A stretch of 64,000 bases of DNA, taken from contig NC_090989.1 of the NCBI RefSeq assembly GCF_041146395.1, forward strand, positions 223,790,843 through 223,854,842, in the 5' to 3' direction. Shown here one piece after another: positions 12,750 to 24,429 of this stretch (the stretch's first letter is position 1; every line of letters starts with the position of its first letter). A program made the translations under genes and the position numbers. The notes under the pieces were generated by a model. It saw only the letters and a list, made by a program, of their open reading frames with translations, did no database searches and was not told where the DNA came from. Source of the stretch: Eulemur rufifrons (taxonomy: Eukaryota > Chordata > Mammalia > Primates > Lemuridae).

Positions 12750-13495
12750 CCTTCCTTATTCCTTCTAAGATCTTTAAATATGATGACCATATTTTATAAA
12801 CCCAAACTGACAAACATGATATCATAAAAGATTTTTGCATCATTTTAGGGGCACAAAACAGAAATATGCTAGTTTTAATGTCAAAATACTAGAATTTCTG
12901 AGATATTTCGATGTACAGCTGGAAGCAATATTTGGAATCTTAACTAACATAGAAAACGTGGGATCTCAAGTTGTCATAACTCTGAAAGACGGAAATGGTG
13001 GTGACCTTAAATCTGTGGGACAGATATCTAACTCTGGTCTCCTCCTTCTAATCCCAGCCCCGTCCCCCACCCCATCCCTACGCACCAGCCTTTCTTTCAT
13101 TGAAATGACACAGGGTAATGATCATTGACCTCCTGGCAACCTCATTAACCCTGGATCACGGATTGCTCAGGTTGAGGAGATGAAGACCTCAGAGCAACAT
13201 TTTCCCAATGACGTTATCAAAACTCTCTAGTTTGGATCAAATAAGAAAAGGGCTGTCTTAGATTCCTGAAAAAAAATCTGAAATACAGATTATTTTCAGA
13301 GAACTACACCTTTTTTTTTTTTCAGTCACACAAGAGCTCCAAACATGGCCATTAAATAAATCACTCAAAACTGACTTAGAAAGAAATGTTTTAAGCATAG
13401 ACAAAGTTGAACTGAAATGAATATATCAGCTATTGTGTATTGGCAAGTCCAAGAAATGTTTGTGGTCTTTAAATTTTTAAAGTTTGCTCAGATGC
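12750..13495. other. No recognisable feature
   Basis: Apparently unique sequence with a T-run near 13,312-13,322. No frame of interest. Confidence 0.5.
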
Positions 13496-13499
13496 ACAT

Positions 13500-13870
13500 C
13501 AGAACATTGCTTGTAATTGAGAAAAAAGTTGAAACTATCCTAAAGAGTAACAGTTTGTTAACCATGGTATGAATAGCCACAGAACAAAATATCATACAAC
13601 TATTAAAATGATGCAGAAATATATTTAAAACATTCAATGTAGATTACATGGGAAGAAAGGCAGTTTATGGAGCTGAACTTACAGTAGGATGCTTTGCGTG
13701 AAAAACTCACATACACATATTTAATCACAGAAAAAGCCTGTAACAGTAGACATGGGAATGCAAACAGTGGGATCTCATTAAAGTGTACCTCTTTTTGCTT
13801 ATCAGAGTTTTCTAAAATTTCTAAAATGAACCTGCACTGATTTTATCATTAGAAAGTATAATTTGCCTAT
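13500..13870 (+). mobile_element. L1M 3' end, followed by an Alu
   Basis: AACCATGGTATGAATAGCCA, AACTATTAAAATGATGCAGA, GTGGGATCTCATTAAAGTGT and TTTTCTAAAATTTCTAAAAT fit the 3' end of an L1M. The strepsirrhine Alu at 13,878 inserted at its end. Confidence 0.7.
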
Positions 13871-13877
13871 TTGTTAC

Positions 13878-14238
13878 GGCCGGGCGCGGTGGCTCACGCC
13901 TGTAATCCTAGCACTCTGGGAGGCCGAGGCGGGTGGATCGCTCGAGGTCAGGAGTTCGAGACCAGCCTGAGCAAGAGCGAGACCCCCGTCTCTACTAAAA
14001 ATAGAAAGAAATTATATGGAAAACTAAAATATATATATATACAAAAAAATTAGCCGGGCATGGTGGCGCATGCCTGTAGTCCCAGTTACTCGGGAGGCTG
14101 AGGCAGTAGGATCGCCTGAGCCCAGGAGTTTGAGGTTGCTGTGAGCTAGACTGACGCCACGGCACTCACTCTAGCCCGGGCAACAGAGTGAGGCTCTGTC
14201 TCAAAAAAAAAAAAAAAAAAAAAAAAAGAAAGAAAGTA
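13878..14238 (+). mobile_element. Alu, strepsirrhine type, with target duplication
   Basis: A full dimeric Alu starting GGCCGGGCGCGGTGGCTCAC, with the left-monomer feature CTGAGCAAGAGCGAGAC and right-monomer GTGAGCTAGACTGACGCCAC, typical of lemur and loris Alus. It ends in a long A-tail with AAAG repeats. Target duplication AATTTGCCTATTTGT is at 13,860-13,874 and again at 14,239-14,253, exact over 15 bases. It inserted at the 3' end of an older L1M. Confidence 0.95.
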
Positions 14239-14254
14239 AATTTGCCTATTTGTG

Positions 14255-14845
14255 TTAGTCTATTTGGTTCTTTCCTTCTAATTTTTTCCCACACTATTAA
14301 AATACTTGGCTTATGGAAGTTTGCTTAAAAGTAAATGTCATTTAAGCTCCCCTCCTAATTATACAAAAGTTGATAGATTGTGTTAAAATTAAAGCAGATT
14401 TTTGAATTTTGGGCTGTGTAAACGTGAATGAGAGTGGGGGGAGGGCAGCAATTTTCATGAAAACTAAAAGGAAAGCTCATTGTCTTTACACATCATCAAA
14501 GTTGCAGCATTACTTCCCTAGACAGAGCATCACAGGAGTTTTAGTCTGGAAGATTTCCTAAAGCCTAAAACATTTGCTAATGTGCAAAATACATTATGAC
14601 ATGCATATCACAGTTTTCCGTGAACAAACGTTCCACATTTCCCAAGCATTATGTATCACCATTAAAAACCCTTACCGAGTTCTTCCTATAGATGAGAATT
14701 GGTACTAGGAAAGATAAAGAAATCATTGTCCCTTTCCTTTAGGAAATCTGCCATAAAGACAGGGAATGATTCCATATATAATATATATTCTTCAGGTTTC
14801 CATTATTCAAGTTACCAGTTTTCTGAATAAATAATTTTATGATTT
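14255..14845. other. No recognisable feature
   Basis: AT-rich intron. Nothing recognised. Confidence 0.5.
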
Positions 14846-14849
14846 TATA

Positions 14850-15030
14850 GAGAATTCTCTTCTAACCCTTACAACATTTTGAGGTAGGAACTAGTCTTTA
14901 ACAGGTGAGAAGACCAAGGCACACAAAGATTAAGCAATTTGCCTAAAATCAAGAAGCTTGGAAGTGGGAAGGCTAGGTCTGGAATGCAGTTCTGCCAGTC
15001 TGCAGAGGCTGAGCTCTTTTAACCATTACG
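14850..15030 (-). mobile_element. MIR
   Basis: CAACATTTTGAGGTAGGAAC, AGACCAAGGCACACAAAGAT, TAAGCAATTTGCCTAAAATC and GAGCTCTTTTAACCATTACG are complements of MIR. Confidence 0.8.
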
Positions 15031-15034
15031 TTAC

Positions 15035-15945
15035 AATACACACATGCACATATACAAAACAACAAAGAAAGGGGTACAGGCAGAAGGTAGTACAGGGATT
15101 CAGAGGAAAACCAACTCTACCTAGAGCCAGAAGAATCAGAGGTCGCTCCATGGAGTGAACAGTACTGGATCGGCGTCTTGAAAGACAGAAATGTAGTATC
15201 AGGAAAGATAAGTAGTTCCACATTTTTCCCTGCTGGTTACAAATATGGCTTGGATATCCCTGAGTCCTCTTCTATAAAGGATCGGGACCGACTGCCCAAA
15301 CCACAAGAAGGAACCTGACAATATTTTATGATTAGAATGAAATCTTAGCGATTCAAAGTGAGGAAAACATTCTTTCTTTCCTATCATTGCCGGTCCTCTC
15401 CTCTCCCACTGCTTAGCAATAATTTTGAAAAGCAGTAAGGGGGGAAAAAAAAATCTCTTCCTAAATAAAACCTAAGAGGACAATGAACTATTAAAAGAAA
15501 AATCACAGCACTCACTGAAGAGGAAAATGTCTCTGGGTTAAGAAACTGGGCCAAACTTACAGAAATAATTGTGTCACAGGTGTAGAACTAAATTCCAATT
15601 TATAAGTGGAAAAAAGCCATCAAGAAAAATAAGTGACAAGGGAATAAAATGAACCAGACAAATCCATGAAGGAAGTGAATCAGTAAGTCTTTAGCTTGAA
15701 CAGTTTATTCACGTTTAGAGTAAAAACACTTACTTATATATATTTTTCCCCCTCACACTAATGCCCCCCCAAAAAAAGGAAGGAAAGAAAACTGTCATTT
15801 TTTTCTTGATTTTTTTCCTTAAACTATAATCATATATATAATATAGAAAGGAATAATTCTTGTAAGTGATAACAATTTACCAGTAAAAAAGTAACCTTTT
15901 GTTTTCGTTACTCTTTACCTTCAAGAACCCCAAGTCTTTTTTTCA
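15035..15945. other. No recognisable feature
   Basis: AT-rich intron with short TATA-rich patches near 15,735 and 15,830. Confidence 0.5.
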
Positions 15946-15949
15946 CCAT

Positions 15950-17255
15950 CTGGCTGTCTGCAATTCTGCTCATCCTATTCTCCTCACCTCACTTTAATCA
16001 GGCTTCCAAGCCCACCACTCCCCTGAAATGACTCTTATCATGGTGACCTGCAACTTGCATGTTACTAAATCCAATGCTCAATGATTAGTGCTCTTCTTAT
16101 TTATCAGATCAGCTGCAGTTGACACACGTGATCACTCCATCCTCTTTCACGTTTTCTTCACATGGTTAAAGGGCACCACAGTCTTGGTTTCCTACCTCTC
16201 TGGTTGCTCATTCTCAGTTTCCTTTTCCTGACCTTTTAATGTCGTAGAGTGTCCCAAGTTTCAGTTCCTATTCTCTCTTTACTGACACTTACTCTTCAGT
16301 GATCTCCTCTACTTGCCAGACTTTACCATCCACAGGCAGATGACTTCCAGGTGTGTATTTCAGTGAAGATGTCTTTCCTGAACTCCAGACTCAGATATCT
16401 AACTGCTTACTTGATATCTCCACTTGAATGTCTAAGACTACTTACTTAACGTACCCAAAACTCAGCTACTAATGGCCCTCACCCCCATGGCCTCAGCCAA
16501 AAAAATAAAAATCCTACTCCACCCACAGATTTCCATATCTCAGTTGATGGCAACTCCAATACTTCCAGTTGCTTAGGCCCCAAACCTTGCAATTATCCTT
16601 AATCTCTTTCTCTGTCTCTCTTTCTCTTATCTATCTTAAATCTACCACCAAAACCTTCTGGCCCTATGTTCAATATATCTAGAATTTAACTACTTCTCCC
16701 ACCTCTACTGCTATCAGCCTCATCCAAGCCAGAGTCATCTCTTACCTGGATTGCTGGATGGCCTCCTAATTGGTCCCCCTGCCTCAACCCTGCCCTCAGA
16801 GTCTATTCTGAACACAGCAAGAGTATTCCTTTCAACATCTAAGACAGATCATGCCACTCCCATGTTCAGACCTCTGCAATGGGGTCTCATCTCACTCACA
16901 ATCAAAGCCAATGTACTTTACACAAGATCCTATGCCATCTGTGTTTGCAGCAATCCTCACCCCTGCCCACCTCTCTAAGCCCCCTCCAACTATTTTTCCC
17001 TTGAATAGCTGTTTCAGACTTCCTTACTGTTCCTCACACTGTATATATACATATATACACACACTATATATGTATGTATACATATGGTAATTTACTTATT
17101 TGTTATGTTTATTATTGCCCCTCCTTCTGCCCGTTAGAATGCATGCAAAATATATGTTCTATAGGGCAGGAGTCTTTGTTCAGTAAACCGATGAATCCTA
17201 AGAGACCAGCTAGTGTGAGGCACATAATCAGTGCTTAATCAAAATTGCTTAATGA
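15950..17255 (+). mobile_element. Long L2 element (ORF2 end and 3' UTR)
   Basis: About 1.3 kb matches L2 in order: CTCCAGACTCAGATATCTAA, TCAGTTGATGGCAACTCCAA, CTCCTAATTGGTCCCCCTGC, ATCATGCCACTCCCATGTTC, and a tail near 17,220-17,255. The frame at 16,751 reads SILNTARVFLSTSKTDHATP, an echo of the CR1-like ORF2 C-terminus. An AT-rich simple repeat (17,041-17,086) has grown inside it. Confidence 0.88.
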
Positions 17256-17489
17256 ATTTTTAGTCTCTTAGCAAACTATAAAGAGCTCAGCCATGTGACT
17301 GGACTTGTTCCACTAAGAATCTTACTACATTCCTTTCTCTTAAAAACAGCGTGTGCTACAGCAAATGCTTAATGTTTGTTGAATGATTTTCTAAATGGCA
17401 CTGTCATTGTCAGTGGAAGAAATAAAAATCTCACCACAAATACTGCAAAATCAAAACAACAAAACAAGAACAGTGTGTACCATTTGTTC

Positions 17490-17960
17490 ACCCATTTATC
17501 CATCAATTAATTCATCTACTCAATATAAATTTGGGTAACTATAACGTGCTATGCACAGGTATCTGGGACAGAAGTAAAAGGCTTAGTCCTTATTTTTACA
17601 TGGGGCAAAGAGATAAGAAACCATACAAATATAATCCTCACCCTTGACCACCTCTCTAAGCTTGTTAATTGCCTTTATAGAGGAAAGCCCTGGGCACAAC
17701 AGGATTACAGAAGAAAGCACCTGACCAGGGCTGGAGAGGCAGGAGCCATCAGGAAGGATATGTCCCTTGAGTTAAGTTTTTAAGAAGTTAGTTAAGGGAA
17801 GAGATTTGGTAGGGACAAAGAGCCATTCTAAGCAGAGGACACAGCTTGTCTGAAAGCACAGACAGTATTGGGGAGCACGAACTGTAGGCAGCTCCGTGTG
17901 GCTCAAATCTTGGAATTCGGAAGACATGTGGAGGTAGAGAGGTCTTCTTTCACTCACACA
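17490..17960 (-). mobile_element. L2-like element, reverse orientation
   Basis: CATTTATCCATCAATTAATT, CTATGCACAGGTATCTGGGA, AGGAAGGATATGTCCCTTGA and GAAAGCACAGACAGTATTGG resemble complement L2 at low identity. Confidence 0.5.
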
Positions 17961-17999
17961 GCATAATTTGATTTAATCTTGAAGTGAAGGGGTAGTCAT

Positions 18000-19154
18000 T
18001 ACACTTACATACTCAAATTTGCATTTTAGAAATATCTGATAGCAAGTAGTATGGTACATGGGTCCTTGAGAAAGACTATATAAATAGGTATGAAATTTTA
18101 ATTCAGATTTAGAAATGCAGTATAAATTGGTAAAGTGCTCCAATAATTTTAATTATTGACTCAAAGTAACCTGACAATTATTATTATCATTATTATTATT
18201 GACCATTTTTTTCAAAGGACTCAAAAGAAGAGAACATTAGGGAAAGAGGCTCAAAGAAATTCTTAAACGCTTCCTTATTCAACTTCCAAAACCTAAATGA
18301 AGTGAAACAAAGTGAAACAATGAAGAAAACCACTCTCAATGTCACTCTTTACTCAGCAGGGAGCTCACAATTATAGTCCAAGAGAACACTGATGATGCCA
18401 AAAGAAATACCCAATCCATCCATCATCCCCTCACTCCCATCTCATGTTTTTCTTTCCAAAAGACACCAGCACTCAATAGCTACTTGTGACTCTGGAGTTC
18501 CGGTAATCCTCTTGGCACTGCAACATTAAAATCTTTCTTTGTCTTTAAAGCAGGGGGGAAAGATTGCCTGAATCCCAGGAGTGATTATCTCAAACAACCA
18601 TTTTACTTTGCTAGGACACAAATTATCTTTCTCAATTGTCTTCTTTCACAATATGCCTTGCTAGCCAAGCCTTAGAGGTTAGTTTGGCTTTGTGGACCAC
18701 TATAGGCAATTGGAAAAGAACCAAAATTATACCTGGCATTGATACAGAACTGAACTTTTGCAGGCAAATAAAACTCTGTTCTCTAGTTTCAGTCAGGTTG
18801 TCTTAGAATTCGTAAATGAGTGCTTTTTCACATCTCCCCAAGTATTTCTTCTAGAAGTTCAAAAGGAGAAACAGAAATCAGGCACAATGGGGTCCTAGGT
18901 TTGAGTACCAAATACTTATTTCTCTTTTAGGGCAGCACTTGAAATTTGGACAGTTGATACAAAATCAAAACGCAAAACGCTTTATATTTAAGTCAATAGT
19001 ACCTATATAGGTATATATACATAGTTTGACATAATTTACAAAGTCTAACCTACCTATTTAAGAAAACTAAGGGGGAAATGGGAGGAAATCTAAAATGGGA
19101 AGAAAGTTAAATATGGCTCCAAGCAACAGGAAAAGGTCCATAAGGTAGGTCAAC

Positions 19155-19185
<31 letters not shown>

Positions 19186-20220
19186 CACACATGTGTGTGG
19201 ATGCACACATGTGGGTGTACATGCATAAGACTCAAGTATTTGATGTTATCATCCTAACCTTGTTCTAAAATTATTTTCACAAACAAGCTATATATAGAAC
19301 TAAAAGTCATTTTTGAAGTGATTTTTAAATATTTATTGAACTTCTAAAAATGATACTAGCCTTTTGGAACAAATTGTGGCTTTTGATGGTTTGTTTCAAA
19401 ATGTCTAATGCAGGGACGTGACAGTGTGAAATGAAGTCTAAGCACAACTTGTATAATAGAAAATATTCAAAGGGAAGGTTTCCTTTTTGTGGGGGGTCCT
19501 TTTATTCAACAGTGAAGTGATTTTCTATGAAGTAAAATTTTTTTAAGAAAGTAAAATTTCTCGAGTATTGCTCCATTCTTGTGAATTTAAATCTCTACCT
19601 CTGGGGAAAGTTTCCCATTGAGAAAGAATAGCTAAGCTTGATCATTCTTTGAATCCTGCTGTTACTTTCTTCCTTTAAAAAAATAACACATTTTTAACTT
19701 ACAGTGTTTTTTGGGGGAGAAGGGGAAGGGAGGAAAGAGTCAAACTGGTTCATGCTTTGTTTTCCTAAGAATAATAATCTAAGAACAAGGATACTGTATA
19801 AATCAAATATAACACAGTTTATACATGCATACGTATGCATATATCTAAAGAAAACAATAAAAAAAATCTAAAATTTGTGGGATTGGCATTCCTTATAATT
19901 TCAAATAGCAAATCAGTTTAAAAATATATAAAGCTGTGGAAACATGACTTTCTTCTATACACTTTAATTTATATCTATTACTAAAAAAAAATCCAGACAT
20001 CTCCTCTAATATGGCAATAATGTTTAAAGGCATCATTTTTAATAAACATATCATTTGATTCAAAATAGAAGTAGCAGCACTAGCAAAATAAAGTTGCCAA
20101 AGTTAGCTGGAAAATAGGCTTTCTCTGAAATAAAAAAATTCTGTTTATAAGAAAAAAATAAAAGGACCTACACTGAAAAGGAAAAAAATAGAAAGTAATA
20201 GGGACTTGCGAAAATGTACT
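18000..20220. other. Unique intron sequence with the Z-DNA-prone tract
   Basis: Apart from the 19,153-19,199 tract, a (TTA)n patch near 18,180 and a perfect 16-bp palindrome (ATGCATACGTATGCAT, 19,825-19,840), I recognise nothing. It is the longest repeat-poor stretch in the left half of the window. Confidence 0.5.
19153..19199. repeat. (TG)n/(CG)n tract, 47 bp perfectly alternating purine-pyrimidine
   Basis: A (GT) run passes without a break in alternation into GCGCGCGCACACATG and TGTGTG. All 47 positions alternate purine and pyrimidine, and the centre is CG-rich. This composition is known to favour left-handed Z-DNA. It lies in sequence without other recognised repeats. Confidence 0.92.
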
Positions 20221-20224
20221 TGGT

Positions 20225-20380
20225 CTTCTCATCTCTTCAATGGGAATCTTCATAGCACCTGCTTCACAAGGTTGTCATGAGGATTAAATAAACTCATCCA
20301 TGTAAAGCACTAGTGTCTAGGCTCATGTGGAATGCTCAACAAACATTAGCACTGACTATTGTCATTATTATTGGCAAAAA
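20225..20380 (+). mobile_element. MIR
   Basis: CTTCTCATCTCTTCAATGGG, CACAAGGTTGTCATGAGGAT and TAAATAAACTCATCCATGTA are MIR in forward order. Confidence 0.82.
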
Positions 20381-20849
20381 CTCATGTTTTATGCCATGTC
20401 TCACTTCTCAACTTGGAGGGTAAACAGTCTTGAAGGAATCACAATCTTGTTAAAATCTTGGCTGCCAAGCAATGATAGCCTTATTTCAGAGAGAGAGAGA
20501 GTACACTGAAGAAATAAATACCTCAAGATTTCTAAAATAAGGAAGCAAGAAACAGTTATTAGAAAGGGATCAGTATTTCTGATTTGTGAACAGAGGGGTA
20601 TCACCTAAAAAAAAGAGGAATAAGCCTTATTTTGCATTTTCCAGAGAGCTGGACTTGAATTAAATGGTGGAAGTTACAGAGAGAAATGTCTGTTCAGTTT
20701 AAGAAAGACTCTCTAACATCAAAACCACTCACCTTATAAAAGGATAGGCTGTCCTGAAGGGTAGAGAGCGTACTGAGTATGAAAGCAGAAGTTTCGTCAG
20801 TAAAGGATGATAAGGAAAAGGTTCCTTAACAAGTCCAAGTTAGGCAACA

Positions 20850-21175
20850 ACAATGACAATCACCACCACCAGCACAATAATAATGACAGTTGACACAGAG
20901 ACAGAAATTACCCAGCATTGTTGTAATCGCTTTACATATACTGACCCATTCAATCCTCACCACAGCCACCTGGCTCTGCAGTCTGTGTTCTTAACCACTT
21001 CAGTACGCTGCCTACCTCCCAGCTCTAAAATCCTGGGCAAGTTACTCAACCTCTCTGTGCCTCCATTTCCTGATTTATAAAATGAGAATCACAAAAGCAC
21101 TTACCTTAGATGATAGATTAAATATTTGTTTGGCACCTAGAACAGTGTCTGACACATAGCAAGTATTTAATAGCT
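20850..21175. mobile_element. Two MIR fragments in opposite directions
   Basis: 20,880-20,985 carries reverse MIR (GCTTTACATATACTGACCCA, TTCAATCCTCACCACAG). 21,020-21,175 carries forward MIR (GGGCAAGTTACTCAACCTCT, CAGTGTCTGACACATAGCAA). A short CCACCA-rich repeat precedes them. Confidence 0.75.
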
Positions 21176-21179
21176 TTTT

Positions 21180-22110
21180 ATAAAAAGGTCATTTCAACTT
21201 TTAAGAAAATTTTTTACTTGGATGGCAAGTTAGGAAAGGCACAAAGAACTCTGTCTTGGCTACAGTGAGCAATCTGACACAAATGTTTATCAAATACGTG
21301 GAACTCAAGGCTTGCCTTTAGGGTTGATTCTCTAAACCAAAATTAGCCATGAGCAAAACTACTACAGTGAGAGTCAGTCCTACAGTGACACCACACTCTG
21401 TACACTTTGTCATGGCTGATTGTAAGGTAAAACCTGGAAAAAAGTAGAGTGGCCTAGCTCATTACCCTCTGCTGACTTCTCTTACTACTCTCAGTGCTTC
21501 TGACAATCATTCAAACTACACTTTCAGCAGAACCCTTAACTGGACTTTACCTAGGACCCACTTAGTCAACCCCCAAACCTAGCCAATCCAACCCACTTCT
21601 TTTGTACCTGCCATCAAACTGCAACCTGGCATCAAATGTGGCCTAATAAATCTTCTAGTTACCCTATGTCCCTCCTTAGATTCTCATAGAGGCAATAATG
21701 AACCTTTATTTCACTCAGGCTTCCAAATCTACTCCTGTCCCTACTCTCAAATATTGTAGACTCCTCAATAATTGAAAAATAGAGGCAATCAGATACAAAT
21801 TCTTCCTGCTTTCCATACACATTCCTCCATACCCCGAAATCCCTGCAACAGCAAATCAGTTCAATATTTACTGATGTTTTTGCCCAGCCTTTTCGCCTTT
21901 TTTCGGAAGAAAAATAGTTTCCAGACTTCCTTTCCAAGGCCAACTCTTTCTTCTGTCCTCTAATGCTACCCAGGAAATGTGCATCATCTTCTTGGTTCAT
22001 TGTCTGGCAACTATTCGCATCACCCACCTCTCTTGGAACTTCAAACTTTTTCTACTAATCTAGAAACATACCTAGAAGAAATAAAAATTCTCAGACTTGT
22101 TTTCACCCTA
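21180..22110. other. Unassigned stretch next to an Alu
   Basis: C/T-rich from about 21,460. A 122-codon minus-strand frame (21,659-22,027) has no recognisable domain. The stretch might be a decayed repeat that I cannot name. Confidence 0.45.
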
Positions 22111-22126
22111 AGTCCTGACTCTTTCT

Positions 22127-22467
22127 TTTTTTTTTTTTTTTTTTTTGAGACAGAGTCTCACTCTGTTGCCCAGGCTAGAGTGAGTGCCGTGGCGTCAGCC
22201 TAGCTCACAGCAACCTCAAACTCCTGAGTTCAAGCGATCCTCCTGTCTCAGCCTCCTGAGTAGCTGGGACTACAGGCATGCGCCACCATGCCCGGCTAAT
22301 TTTTTTTTTTCTATATTTTTAGCTGTCCATATAATTTCTTTCTATTTTTAGTAGAGATGGGGTCTCGCTCTTGCTCAGGCTGGTCTCGAACTCCTGAGCT
22401 CAAACGATCCGCCCACCTCGGCCTCCCAGAGTGCTAGGATTACAGGCGTGAGCCACCGCGCCCGGCC
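22127..22467 (-). mobile_element. Alu, strepsirrhine type, with exact 16-bp target duplication
   Basis: A full Alu in reverse orientation: a long T-run, then GAGACAGAGTCTCACTCTG, and at the far end the complement of GGCCGGGCGCGG. The strepsirrhine right-monomer feature is present as its complement (GGCGTCAGCCTAGCTCACAG). Target duplication AGTCCTGACTCTTTCT lies at 22,111-22,126 and 22,468-22,483 without a mismatch, so the insertion is fairly young. Confidence 0.95.
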
Positions 22468-22489
22468 AGTCCTGACTCTTTCTCCATTT

Positions 22490-22980
22490 TACTGCCAAAT
22501 AAAGTGGTCTCTTGCTGTGGGTATGTAACCGGCTTAACTAATAAACGTGAATCACTGGAAGGCAGCCTGATACAGGTTATTCTTGATCACAATCTTTTTA
22601 AGTCTACTTAAAGTTTCCTCCGTCAGCAGCCTTGGACTTAGTGACTATTAATTATTTCTTCCATTTATACTATGTTTTTAACAAATATAATAAAGGAAAA
22701 TACAGCACAGAGGTTTATTATATGTGACGAACTGTACTTTAAATAAATGTGGATATTTGCTTTAGGACTTCTTGCACAGTTTATAGATTAGCAATGCTAA
22801 TAACCTTGTAAATGTTTTTTGAAGAATAATTCTTACATGAGCTAAGCCTTTACATTCTACAGAGTAATGACTGAAGTTATGACCAATACTATGATAATGT
22901 AAACTGTCCACACAAACTCTTAGAGCCCTATCTGATTTAAAACTTATTTATACAGAAGAATAAGCTTACAAAAATAAAGG
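22490..22980. other. No recognisable feature
   Basis: AT-rich intron. Nothing recognised. Confidence 0.5.
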
Positions 22981-22984
22981 TTTC

Positions 22985-23420
22985 CATACCTACAGGGGAA
23001 AAAGATCTGGTAAAAGGACCTTAAAAAGGAGAGAACATGATATATTTAAGTAGAAGAAAGCAAGGCAGTGAGGGTGAAGCACAGAAAATAACAGAAGAGG
23101 CAAGGAAAGGCCAGATCCCTCAGGGCCTCCTAGGCCAGAATTGATACATTTTAGTATACTCATAAGAATAGGAAGCAAATGAAAAGCTTTAAGCTGGGAG
23201 ATGGAAGGATCAGATCTACAGTTTTAAAAGGATAACTCTAGTCGCTGTATGGAGAATGAATGGGTAGATCACCAGAATGAGTGTGAAAGGGCACGAGTGA
23301 GAGTTAAGAGGCTGCTTCAGAAGCCTAAGAGGGAAATGGTAGCTTAGATCAAGGTGGCAGGAGAGGTGGAAATGAGGAGATAAATTCTAAAAGATAAAAT
23401 CAATAAGCCTTGACGAATGA
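22985..23420 (-). mobile_element. L2 element, reverse orientation
   Basis: AGGAAAGGCCAGATCCCTCA, AAAAGGATAACTCTAGTCGC, AGGCTGCTTCAGAAGCCTAA and CAAGGTGGCAGGAGAGGTGG match complement L2. The shared 'ACTCTAG' block also occurs in the neighbour at 23,740, so these are two separate copies in the same direction. Confidence 0.75.
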
Positions 23421-23469
23421 TTAGCTGTGGGGGAAAAAAATGGAAGAGCGGTATCAATGATATGTTGGT

Positions 23470-23665
23470 TTCTTGCATTTATATACATATATACATGGAA
23501 ATGTGGAGTAACACATCTTGTACAATATATACCAAACTGTTAACAGAAGTTATCCATGGTAAGGAAAGATGAATTTTACAAAGAGGCAGACTTTCATTTT
23601 TTTTTTTTTTTTTTTTTTTACTATATAAACATCTAGATTACTTAAATACTTTAAAATCAGCAGGT
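23470..23665 (+). mobile_element. L1M 3' end fragment with T-run
   Basis: ACATATATACATGGAAATGT, ACCAAACTGTTAACAGAAGT and AGGCAGACTTTCATTTTTTT match the end of an L1M, in which the T-run near 23,597-23,620 has expanded. L2 copies lie on both sides. Confidence 0.6.
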
Positions 23666-23739
23666 ATACATTGCTTTCATAGTTAAATTCACACACAATA
23701 AAAAGGAAAAAGCATTTGCCTGGCTTGAAAAGGATAGAA

Positions 23740-24420
23740 TGGCATTTTAGGGAGAAGGAACAACCTATCCAAAAGCATGGACACGTGAAAGCACATGGCA
23801 TGTTTAAAGAGTATCAAGCGGTCTAGTGCTTGCAGAGTAAGCAGGAAGGGTGTGCATTGGATGGAGATGAGGAAAGATTGAAGCTATTTTAGAATATGGC
23901 CAGATCATGAAGGACCTTCTATATCAGGCTAAGGAAATCATTCCCTGAACAGGAAGAAATAAGGAAGCACATAAAGTTTTCAGGCAGAAGAGTGAAAAAA
24001 ATCAAGTTTATATTTTAGAAAGATCACTCTAGAGGGGATGTGAGGATTGGACCAAAGGGCAGTAAAAAGATTAGGAGACCACTTAGGCAAGAACTTAAGC
24101 TAAATCAGGGGCAATACAGATAGAGAAGGGGAGAGATGTGAGATTCACTTCAGAAGTAAAGTTGACAGGACTTGGTGATTGAGTGGGATGACAGATACAG
24201 AAAAGGAAAGTCAAAGATGCTTCCATGGTTTCCAGTTTAGGAAATTAAATAGTGACGACATTAACGTAGTTAACGCAACAACAGGTTAAGTGAGAAGATA
24301 ATACAGTTTGTTTTGAAGATGCTGAAGTTAAAGTACCTCTGGAAGCAGGTCAAAGTACCCACCAGGAAGATGGATAGATAGGTTTAAATTTGAGGAACAA
24401 GGTTAGAACTGGAGCACATG
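23740..24420 (-). mobile_element. L2 element, reverse orientation
   Basis: ATATGGCCAGATCATGAAGG, TTAGAAAGATCACTCTAGAG, GACAGGACTTGGTGATTGAG and TGTTTTGAAGATGCTGAAGT match complement L2 in order. Confidence 0.8.
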
Positions 24421-24429
24421 AACACTGTT

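Noticed and set aside
13860..14253. Alu as a novel SINE family
   Set aside because: All differences from human Alu match the known strepsirrhine Alu lineage.
21659..22027. 122-codon minus-strand frame
   Set aside because: No recognisable domain and no promoter or splice context.
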